From contig CBDUNM010000237.1 in NCBI GenBank assembly GCA_965368585.1, positions 1 to 5,263 of the forward strand: a stretch of DNA of 5,263 bases. The letters run 5' to 3'. This document shows, piece by piece, positions 1-5,006 of this stretch; the first letter of the stretch is position 1, and each line of letters starts with the position of its first letter. The DNA is from JARRQB01 sp965368585. Its GTDB lineage: Bacteria > Pseudomonadota > Gammaproteobacteria > Chromatiales > Chromatiaceae. The translations under genes were made by a program, and so were the position numbers. The notes under the pieces are model-generated. The model saw only the letters and a program-made list of their open reading frames with translations. It made no database searches and had not been told where the DNA came from.

Positions 1-216
1 CGCCCGGCGCAGCTCCTGGATACGATTAATCAAGGCGTTTTCCACCATCCGCGTGCCGGGCCAGAGGGCCTGCAACAGCACCTCTTTGCGTAGCAGCCGC
101 TGCGGGTGCTCGACCAGATAGCGGAGCAGCGCGAAGGCTTTCGGCGTCAGCGGGATTTCGCATTCCGCGCGCCACAGCCGTTCGTTGTCCACCTCCAGGT
201 AAAACTCGCTGAACAT
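1..216 (-). CDS. Winged-helix transcriptional regulator (OmpR/PhoB-type DNA-binding domain), N-terminal part
   Basis: Reading the minus strand from the ATG at 216 gives 72 open codons that run off the window at position 1. The residues match the OmpR/PhoB-type winged-helix (Trans_reg_C) domain: an opening beta-hairpin (MFSEFYLEVDNERLWR, residues 1-16), the core signature LTPKAFALLRYLVEHPQRLL (23-42), then KEVLLQALWPGT (44-55) and the start of the recognition-helix region, ENALINRIQELRRA (59-72). No receiver domain precedes it, so this is not a classical response regulator. Proteins that start directly with this domain usually continue into a sensor, TPR or AAA/ATPase-type module, but that part is outside the window. 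The ATG at 216 fits the family's N-terminus; an AAGG lies about 12 nt upstream, a weak ribosome site. It is divergent from the secreted phosphodiesterase gene with about 150 bp between starts, so I infer it may control that gene. Domain call is firm; partner domain and target are unknown. Confidence 0.88.
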   Translation of the reverse strand, partial: MFSEFYLEVDNERLWRAECEIPLTPKAFALLRYLVEHPQRLLRKEVLLQALWPGTRMVENALINRIQELRRA

Positions 217-239
217 GACCTGCGACCTTGGTATCGATC

Positions 240-289
240 TGTTATCGAAAAATGAGCAAAACGTTTGGGAATTGTTAGGAAGCGTAACA
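240..289. promoter_or_regulatory. Possible operator in the divergent promoter region (TGTTA/TAACA elements)
   Basis: The 149-bp gap between the divergent starts is AT-rich compared with the genes around it. TGTTA occurs at 240-244 and again at 273-277, 33 bp apart (about three helical turns), and the second copy forms a dyad with TAACA at 285-289 across 7 nt. OmpR-type winged-helix proteins bind repeated short elements spaced by helical turns, so this is a reasonable candidate site for the neighbouring regulator. A TAATAT/TATTAT block at 300-308 could be the -10 box of the plus-strand gene, but I found no well-spaced -35 box. The elements are visible; the regulatory role is inference. Confidence 0.3.
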
Positions 290-353
290 GTAATTTCGCT
301 AATATTATGGTCAGCGCAAGCGCGCGACCGATTTGCCTCGCGCACGACTCTTC

Positions 354-360
354 AAGGAGA
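354..360 (+). promoter_or_regulatory. Ribosome binding site fixing the start of the phosphodiesterase gene
   Basis: AAGGAGA lies 5 nt before the ATG at 366, a near-consensus Shine-Dalgarno sequence. It decides the start at 366 over the in-frame TTG at 333, which has no such site and would place 11 extra residues ahead of the signal peptide. Confidence 0.85.
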
Positions 361-365
361 CGTCT

Positions 366-2732
366 ATGACTACACTTCGAACGCAAAACCACAGAGCCAC
401 TCTGGGAGCAGTGTTGCGAGCAATGATAACCTGGGCGCTGGTACTCGCCGCCGGCCTGGGTCTGGCCGCTGCGCACGCGGCGAACTACACCGTCAACGAC
501 CGCTGGATGGCGAACCTGGCCGGCTCGATCGGACAGCGGCCCCTCAACCAGATCGTGATCCCCGGAGCGCACGACGCCGGGACCTACACCATGAGCGCTT
601 ACCATTGGGCCCAGGAGCTTGAGGTGTATGACCAGCTTCGCCACGGCGTGCGCTGGCTGGATGTGCGCGCCTACTACGAGGAGAATAAAAAGGATTACAT
701 GATATTTCACGGCAACATAAAACCGTGGTGGTCCGATGTACCCCTCACCAAGGTGCTCGACGATATCGTGCGCTTTATGCAGGAGCCGGGGCACGAGCGT
801 GAGATCGTGATCGTCACGTTCGAGGGCAAAGGCGCCGGCTACGAAAATTTAGAACGCGCCAACGAGATCTGCGGGGAGCTGCTGTTCAAGGCGGGCCCTT
901 TGCTGGTCCGTAACAGCATGCTGCCGCCCAACACGCACATCTTCAAGATGACCCCCGACGAGCTGCTCCGGCTACCGGGCTCGCCGCGCCTGATCCTCAA
1001 CGGCCTCAACCGCATCGCCCAATCCGGCCTCTGTGGCGACATCGAGATGAACCCTGCCAACTACTGGTTCGGCAACTACTACGCCAATCAGTGCACCCAG
1101 CCCAGCGTCACCGCCGCGATCAGGGAGGCTCTCAAAGGCCGATACCTCGACGGTGGTGATAACAGCGGCACCAATCCCCAAAAGCTGGGCGCGTACGTGA
1201 GGGGTTTCTACAGCCTGAGCGTAGCCGCCACCGCGGCCAGCTACTGTGGGTATCCTATGGACTGGCTTTTTTCAGAACAGGCCGGTACGCTCGATGCGGT
1301 CAAGGGCTGGTACGATAAGAACGAATACAACGCGCGCAAAAACCTGAACATCCTCTACGGCGACTTCGTCGATTCGTCGAAGCTGGTCGAGTACGCGATA
1401 GCGATGAACCGGGAGGGGCCGGTAATCGAGGTCACCCGCAGTGCCAACGACGCCGAGGGAAGCTGGTCCCGCCAGGACGTGACGCTCAGCTTCACCTGCC
1501 GCAGTACCGCGGGGCTGGCCTCGAGCAACGTGCCGGCCTCGAGCATCGTGTCCGGCACTACCGCCACCCTCGGCGATCCGATCTTGGCGAGCGCAGAGCT
1601 CGTCCACGTCCTGGCGCCGGTGACCTGCACCGATGTGCACGGCCGGGAGGCGAGGGTCGCACCCACGGTGCGCATCGACAAGTCACCCCCGACCATCACG
1701 GTCAGCTCGCCGGTGGACGGTGCCAGCATCGCCCAGAACGCGCGGGTGGTCGTGGCATACAGCTGTACAGACAGCGTCTCGCACGTGACCCTCTGCCAGA
1801 GCCCGGCGGGCGACATCCAGACCTGCAGCGCGCTTGATACCCGCACCCCGGGCACGAAGTCGTTCAGAATCACGGCGCAGGACGCCGCCGGCAACCAAAC
1901 CAGCAAAACGGTGAACTATACCGTTGTTCCCTCGGCGGCGGCGCCGGTGACCGGGCCGATTCCCGTCAAATGGGCGCTCAGCCCCACCGCCTCGGGCGTC
2001 GGGCGGCTGATGTGCCAGCCGGACGGCAGCAACGAGTGGTACGAGGAAGGGGGCGATGCGGCCCAACTCGCGGTGGGCCCGGACGGGCAACCCTGGGCGG
2101 TAGTCCCGGATGGGCGCCTCACCCGGCGCACGGCTCAGGGCTGGAAGCTGGCCGGAGATATGCGCGTGCGCCAGGTGGCCGTGGGCGCCAACGGCGTGGT
2201 GTGGGCGATCACCAACAAAATCGCCGCCCCGAAGAGCATGGACTACAGCATCGCCACCTTCAACCCGGCAACCAACGCCTGGAGCAACCCCGGCGGCGAG
2301 GCGATCCGCATCGCGGTGGGTCCCGACGGCAAGCCCTGGGTGGTGACCTCAGCCGGTAAGCTCTGGTCCTGGAATGCAACCTCAGGGTTTGCGCAGGTAT
2401 CGGCCAATGTCCGCGACATGACCGTCGCCTCGGACGGGGTGGTATGGATGTTCTACGGCGGTCCGAGCGCCGACAAGGGCTGGCCGATTACGACTTACAA
2501 CCCGAAGACCGGCAAGTGGGCACCGGTATTACTCGGGCTTGGATCGACCACTACTTATGTCGAGCGCCTGGGCCCCGCTGCGGACGGCAGTATATGGGTC
2601 TCCGCCCGGGATGGAACCCAGGCGCGGATCTATCTGATCGACTCCTACGGCCGCCGGTCCAAGATCGGCAGTCCCCCGGGCTATTCGTTCACGCAGTTCG
2701 GGCTTCTCAGTCAGGTGTCGATGGACCTGTAG
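366..2732 (+). CDS. Secreted PI-PLC X-domain phosphodiesterase with Ig-like modules and C-terminal tectonin-like propeller
   Basis: This 788-residue protein is predicted to be exported. Residues 1-38 form a Sec signal peptide: basic N-region, hydrophobic stretch ITWALVLAAGLGLAAA, and likely cleavage after AHA38. No lipobox is seen. Residues about 50-350 are a PI-PLC X-type domain of the GDPD/PI-PLC superfamily. IPGAHDAGTY carries His69-Asp70, LDVR carries Arg101, MIFHGN carries His115, and LYGDFVD carries Asp333. These match by position the two catalytic histidines, the Asp partner, the Arg and the late Asp of Bacillus PI-PLC. The retained Arg suggests a metal-independent mechanism. Residues about 352-436 and 437-522 look like two Ig-like beta-sandwiches with several cysteines (378, 421, 467, 477, 487); the second contains DKSPPTITVSSPVDGA and ends in ITAQDAAGNQTSKTVNYTV. 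Residues about 540-760 hold five AVGPDGxxWAV-like repeats, typical of tectonin-type propellers. It probably cleaves phosphoinositide- or glycerophosphodiester-type substrates at the outer surface or outside the cell; true substrate unknown. Convergent with the C45 gene; no operon partner seen. Confidence 0.9.
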   Translation: MTTLRTQNHRATLGAVLRAMITWALVLAAGLGLAAAHAANYTVNDRWMANLAGSIGQRPLNQIVIPGAHDAGTYTMSAYHWAQELEVYDQLRHGVRWLDVRAYYEENKKDYMIFHGNIKPWWSDVPLTKVLDDIVRFMQEPGHEREIVIVTFEGKGAGYENLERANEICGELLFKAGPLLVRNSMLPPNTHIFKMTPDELLRLPGSPRLILNGLNRIAQSGLCGDIEMNPANYWFGNYYANQCTQPSVTAAIREALKGRYLDGGDNSGTNPQKLGAYVRGFYSLSVAATAASYCGYPMDWLFSEQAGTLDAVKGWYDKNEYNARKNLNILYGDFVDSSKLVEYAIAMNREGPVIEVTRSANDAEGSWSRQDVTLSFTCRSTAGLASSNVPASSIVSGTTATLGDPILASAELVHVLAPVTCTDVHGREARVAPTVRIDKSPPTITVSSPVDGASIAQNARVVVAYSCTDSVSHVTLCQSPAGDIQTCSALDTRTPGTKSFRITAQDAAGNQTSKTVNYTVVPSAAAPVTGPIPVKWALSPTASGVGRLMCQPDGSNEWYEEGGDAAQLAVGPDGQPWAVVPDGRLTRRTAQGWKLAGDMRVRQVAVGANGVVWAITNKIAAPKSMDYSIATFNPATNAWSNPGGEAIRIAVGPDGKPWVVTSAGKLWSWNATSGFAQVSANVRDMTVASDGVVWMFYGGPSADKGWPITTYNPKTGKWAPVLLGLGSTTTYVERLGPAADGSIWVSARDGTQARIYLIDSYGRRSKIGSPPGYSFTQFGLLSQVSMDL
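2055..2540 (+). repeat. Tandem two-blade duplication inside the propeller domain
   Basis: Residues 564-644 and 645-725 of the phosphodiesterase are two copies of an 81-residue unit, each holding two propeller strands. AAQLAVGPDGQPWAV (from 565) pairs with AIRIAVGPDGKPWVV (from 646), and VRQVAVGANGVVWAI (from 601) pairs with VRDMTVASDGVVWMF (from 682). At DNA level 2068-2101 and 2311-2344 agree at 28 of 34 positions. A fifth strand, VERLGPAADGSIWVS, starts at 732. Confidence 0.7.
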
Positions 2733-2743
2733 CGGTACAACGG

Positions 2744-2792
2744 CCCGCTTTGGCGGGAGTAGCCCCCCCAGGGCGGTGCCTTTTTTCTTTTT
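2744..2792 (+). terminator. Putative terminator after the phosphodiesterase gene
   Basis: Twelve bases after the stop codon, CCCGC (2744-2748) pairs with GCGGG (2753-2757) around a TTTG loop. A second, weaker C-run/GGGCGG pairing (2762-2780) leads straight into a T-rich tract, TTTTTTCTTTTT at 2781-2792. The T-tract supports intrinsic termination, but the stem beside it is imperfect, so the exact hairpin is uncertain. The remaining gap to the convergent C45 stop codon at 2898 shows nothing further. Confidence 0.45.
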
Positions 2793-2897
2793 CGACGGGC
2801 CTATCGGCGCGGCTGGCGATTTGTCTGCCGCCGTAGATATTCTGCCTGTGCTCACCCGTATCGGCTTGAATAAGTGCCATTGGTCACCGACCCCTTT

Positions 2898-4124
2898 TCA
2901 GATAGTGCTGCAAGGTCGCTTACACCAGACCCGCGCCATCTGCTGTGCATAATCGTTCCAGGTGAAGGATTTATCGCCCAGCAGATTTCGCTTCAGTCGT
3001 TCGAGCGCATCTGCATGGACTACCGTGGATGCGGGCAGATACACCAGACCTTGCAGCAGTTGCTGTCTGAGGTCCGTTGCTAACCCGTAGTCAGATCGAG
3101 CACCCGAAATCACACGGTTGTGAACCCTGGCGTTTTGGTCGTGCCTGCCAAGGCGCACGGTTTTGTCCGTCGCATTGAAATCGGCAAAGCTGTGTCGCCA
3201 CGCTTGCTTCGCCGGCCAGTGATAGGCCATGGTCCCGCTCATCGGGCGGTATACGGCGGTGTAAACCGTGCCGAAATTATTACTATAGTCGGTGCAGCGC
3301 AACGGCCTGGCTAGAAATGCGTCGAGCAATCGTTGCTCGTTCAACTTGCCGCGAAGCAGTAAATCGTCCAGGAACTGCTTGCGTTCGAGTGTGCGCGAAA
3401 ACGCGGCCTGTTCCGGCCAGGTCACCCGCATCTGGTGATTGGTGATACAAGGTTCGCGAGTGACGATCGCCGCCCGGCCGGGCGCCAGCATCACGGTCGA
3501 ATAGCTTCCCCGACGGTCGACCAGAGTGACGTTGTACGCCATGTGCGAGGGTACTCTTTGCAATAACTTGATGCCTTGCTCGACGGTCTCACAGGACTGC
3601 AACAGATACCGCATGATAAAGGGAATACCAAAGCCGGCGCCTACCCGGTTGCTGCCGCCGAAGGTCACCGAAGCGGCAAGCCCCGCCTTATTCATGCCAT
3701 CGTCCAGCCCCCAGAGGCACTCGTTGGTACCGATGATCTCCTGACCCAGCCAATCCGACCGGGTCAACAGGTTTTCGGACAGATCCGGGGTCAGATCATA
3801 GTTGCGAATCAACACCGGCTCGTCGTTGAGCAACACCGCCTGGCAACAATTCAACAGGTAGGCCGGAGGCTGGAAGCCCGTCAGGAACTGGGCCGCGACG
3901 GGGTCGTCGTCACTGGCCTCGAGAAAGCGTTCGTAACAGGGCAGCATTTCCGGCATGAATGAGGCCAGCTGCCGCCGCCCCAGTTGGACTTGCTGCGAAT
4001 TAATATCGCTTCGTTTATGTCGGCGAAACCAGGCCCGATACGCCGGCCAGTAGTCATTGAACACCGCTTGCCATTGCGTATCGATCGTGCCGATTCTGCG
4101 TGCGCGAAAGGTCGTTGATTGCAT
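2898..4124 (-). CDS. C45-family autoproteolytic acyltransferase/hydrolase (acyl-CoA:6-APA acyltransferase-like)
   Basis: This 408-residue protein resembles family C45 of the N-terminal-nucleophile hydrolases, related to fungal isopenicillin N acyltransferase and broadly to choloylglycine hydrolases. Such enzymes self-cleave before a Cys, which becomes the N-terminal nucleophile, and then cleave or form amide bonds. Visible landmarks: WQAVFNDYWPAYRAWF (18-33); YLLNCCQAVL (89-98), where Cys93 is the likely nucleophile and Cys94 the alternative; EPVLIRNYD (102-110); CLWGLDDGMNKAGLAASVTFGG (136-157); GAGFGIPFIMRYLL (162-175); VPSHMAYNVTLVDRRG (191-206); ITNHQ (227-231); SNNFGTVYTAVYRP (281-294). 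The last 80 or so residues lie beyond the part I recognise. There is no signal peptide, so it is probably cytoplasmic; substrate unknown. I chose the ATG at 4124 because CAGGA sits 7 nt upstream and the N-terminus then fits the family. In-frame ATGs at 4172 and 4214 are weaker alternatives, and the open frame to 4481 overlaps the divergent gene. Confidence 0.85.
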   Translation of the reverse strand: MQSTTFRARRIGTIDTQWQAVFNDYWPAYRAWFRRHKRSDINSQQVQLGRRQLASFMPEMLPCYERFLEASDDDPVAAQFLTGFQPPAYLLNCCQAVLLNDEPVLIRNYDLTPDLSENLLTRSDWLGQEIIGTNECLWGLDDGMNKAGLAASVTFGGSNRVGAGFGIPFIMRYLLQSCETVEQGIKLLQRVPSHMAYNVTLVDRRGSYSTVMLAPGRAAIVTREPCITNHQMRVTWPEQAAFSRTLERKQFLDDLLLRGKLNEQRLLDAFLARPLRCTDYSNNFGTVYTAVYRPMSGTMAYHWPAKQAWRHSFADFNATDKTVRLGRHDQNARVHNRVISGARSDYGLATDLRQQLLQGLVYLPASTVVHADALERLKRNLLGDKSFTWNDYAQQMARVWCKRPCSTI

Positions 4125-4131
4125 CAGTAAG

Positions 4132-4136
4132 TCCTG
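4132..4136 (-). promoter_or_regulatory. Ribosome binding site supporting the C45 start at 4124
   Basis: On the minus strand CAGGA is followed by a 7-nt spacer and ATG at 4124. The upstream in-frame ATGs (4172, 4214) have no comparable purine-rich site at proper spacing, so this site favours the short form. Confidence 0.55.
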
Positions 4137-4155
4137 GAGTGGTGAGATGAACTCA

Positions 4156-4222
4156 AAATCAATATGCTTCATACTGTCGTATGTTTCCCGAAGAATGTCA
4201 ACACTATGGATCATATTGATTT
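4156..4222. repeat. Imperfect 24-bp inverted repeat between divergent genes
   Basis: The arms 4156-4179 and 4199-4222 are reverse complements at 20 of 24 positions, with a 19-nt spacer centred on 4189. The outermost 11 bp (AAATCAATATG / CATATTGATTT) are perfect. The right arm contains the ATG of the plus gene (4206). The left arm holds a mirror-image ATG (4172), so both strands read Met-x-His-Ile-Asp-Phe. It could be a shared operator, an mRNA hairpin masking the plus-gene start, or a relic of an inverted duplication. Confidence 0.75.
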
Positions 4223-4568
4223 CATCTATCCGCCACCATTGAGCGTCAAGTCGACCGATATCCCCGGTCTGTTCGCTACCTGGCGCATCCAGAACACGGC
4301 TACCGTGTACCGCACCGTGCGCGAACACCAAAGCGGTGGCTTTGGTAATCCGGACAGGCACCCGTACGCCTGGGCGGTGGCCCTGGTGGTCGACGGACTC
4401 TGGGCGCGAGTGCACAACACGCGCGACCAGGGCCGGGAGTGGAGCAATCTGGATCGATTGGAAAAATGGCTGCGTGCGCAAGGGATCTCACGCTGGCAAG
4501 TGATCAATGACGTCGACGAGGTCGGCGTCCAAAGATTGGGACAGGATTATTACACGCCGCAAAATTAG
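4206..4568 (+). CDS. Hypothetical 120-residue protein with REWxxLDRLxxWLR motif
   Basis: I do not recognise a named family. The C-terminal two thirds look truly coded, with G/C-rich third positions and a coherent mix of strand-like and helix-like segments: YAWAVALVVDGLWARVHNTRD (54-74), the motif REWSNLDRLEKWLRAQG (77-93), then SRWQVINDVDEVGVQRL (95-111). It has no signal peptide or membrane segment, so it is presumably a soluble cytoplasmic protein. The pattern of a small beta region followed by a (R/K)xWxxLDxLxxWL helix recalls short accessory proteins of plasmids and integrative elements, but that is only an impression. The ATG at 4206 is preferred because the N-terminus MDHIDFIYPPPL then follows a weak GAAGAA site (4190-4195); an in-frame ATG at 4164 would add 14 residues. 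It diverges from the C45 gene 81 bp away, and its start codon lies in the inverted repeat, suggesting translation or transcription control there. Confidence 0.6.
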   Translation: MDHIDFIYPPPLSVKSTDIPGLFATWRIQNTATVYRTVREHQSGGFGNPDRHPYAWAVALVVDGLWARVHNTRDQGREWSNLDRLEKWLRAQGISRWQVINDVDEVGVQRLGQDYYTPQN

Positions 4569-4571
4569 TAT

Positions 4572-4603
4572 TGCGGTTGGCAGTTGCTCACCGCACTACT
4601 GCC
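4572..4603 (+). other. Two interleaved 6-bp stems just after the stop codon
   Basis: TGCGGT (4572-4577) is complementary to ACCGCA (4590-4595), and GGCAGT (4579-4584) to ACTGCC (4598-4603). Each stem's loop contains one arm of the other, so they are either alternative hairpins or an H-type pseudoknot. The structure starts 3 nt after the stop of the small plus gene. No U-tract follows, so a plain intrinsic terminator is unlikely. Confidence 0.35.
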
Positions 4604-4720
4604 GGTCGGGGTCTCCTCCAGGGTCCCGTAAATTATTGGTATTCAGCGCCGCAGCCCGTGCAATTCGAGTAACGCCCTGAACCCTTTTTGCTACGCAGTC
4701 CGCGCTGCACGAAAAGGCCG

Positions 4721-4742
4721 GCCTCGCCATCCATGGCGAGGC
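4721..4742. repeat. Perfect 10-bp palindromic hairpin
   Basis: GCCTCGCCAT (4721-4730) and ATGGCGAGGC (4733-4742) are exact reverse complements around CC, effectively a 9-bp stem with a 4-nt TCCA loop. It lies in the non-coding stretch, with no T-tract on either side. It looks like a REP-type extragenic palindrome; copy number cannot be judged from one window. Confidence 0.5.
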
Positions 4743-4781
4743 ATACAACGCTTCGCGATTATTGGGACAATTTACACGAAT

Positions 4782-4870
4782 GTTCTTATGACCCGTATAA
4801 CGGGCTCCTCCTGAACAGGATTTGAAACCCACTGCCCTTTGCGGCATGCGATAGAGAACATAATAAGAAC
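4782..4870. other. Cloverleaf-like set of nested stems
   Basis: GTTCTTAT (4782-4789) is the exact reverse complement of ATAAGAAC (4863-4870). Inside lie three short hairpins in order: CCCGT/ACGGG (4792-4804), TCCTG/CAGGA (4809-4820) and TGCC/GGCA (4833-4846). This would fold as a closing stem with three arms, but it lacks tRNA landmarks. An 8-bp match at this spacing could arise by chance. Confidence 0.25.
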
Positions 4871-4951
4871 TAACGTGGTGCTGACGGCCTTCGACAAGCG
4901 GCGCTTTTACCCGCAACGCCCGGCTCGGCCAAACGTCGCATAACGCCAAAT

Positions 4952-4965
4952 GGTTCTGTCGCATA
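4952..4965. repeat. IS6-type terminal inverted repeat (right end)
   Basis: GGTTCTGTCGCATA resembles known IS6-family ends and sits at the expected short distance behind the transposase stop codon. The block GTCGCATA also occurs 23 bp outside, at 4935-4942, so the precise edge is slightly uncertain. Confidence 0.55.
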
Positions 4966-5006
4966 CTCAACACGAATGCAAACGAAAGGTCGGCGACTCC
5001 GATCGA

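Larger units (their letters stand above)
4569..4951. other. Non-coding stretch with secondary-structure candidates
   Basis: These 383 bp hold no gene I can support. The open frame on the minus strand at 4596-4973 has poor composition (frequent Cys, Arg and Pro, no family-like motif) and runs across the IS end, so I treat it as chance. The stretch holds several candidate stems, listed separately: 4572-4603, 4721-4742 and 4782-4870. No tRNA, CRISPR or integron attC core (GTTRRRY / RYYYAAC pair) was found. Confidence 0.6.

Noticed and set aside
333..365. TTG start that would lengthen the phosphodiesterase by 11 residues
   Set aside because: The ATG at 366 has a near-consensus AAGGAGA 5 nt upstream and gives a normal signal peptide; the TTG has neither.
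147..794. 215-codon open frame on the minus strand
   Set aside because: It is antisense to the signal peptide and PI-PLC core and crosses the regulator in another frame; composition is that of a high-GC shadow.
4215..4481. Upstream extension of the C45 reading frame to an ATG at 4481
   Set aside because: It lies antisense to the better-supported plus gene, has Arg/His/Pro-rich shadow composition and adds nothing resembling the C45 family.
4569..4660. Integron attC site following the small plus gene
   Set aside because: No GTTRRRY core paired with RYYYAAC was found after the stop codon, so the small gene does not look like an integron cassette.
4809..4835. tRNA-like T-arm on the minus strand (GGTTTCAAATCC)
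   Set aside because: The flanking bases do not form a proper 5-bp T stem and no anticodon arm or acceptor stem with correct spacing is present.
4596..4973. 125-codon open frame on the minus strand in the gene-free stretch
   Set aside because: No recognisable motif, Cys/Arg/Pro-rich make-up, contains the palindromic hairpin and crosses the IS6 terminal repeat.
4969..4982. Alternative IS6 end (AACACGAATGCAAA)
   Set aside because: It matches the IS26-type end at only 9 of 14 positions, whereas the sequence at 4952 fits family ends better and starts with the expected GG.
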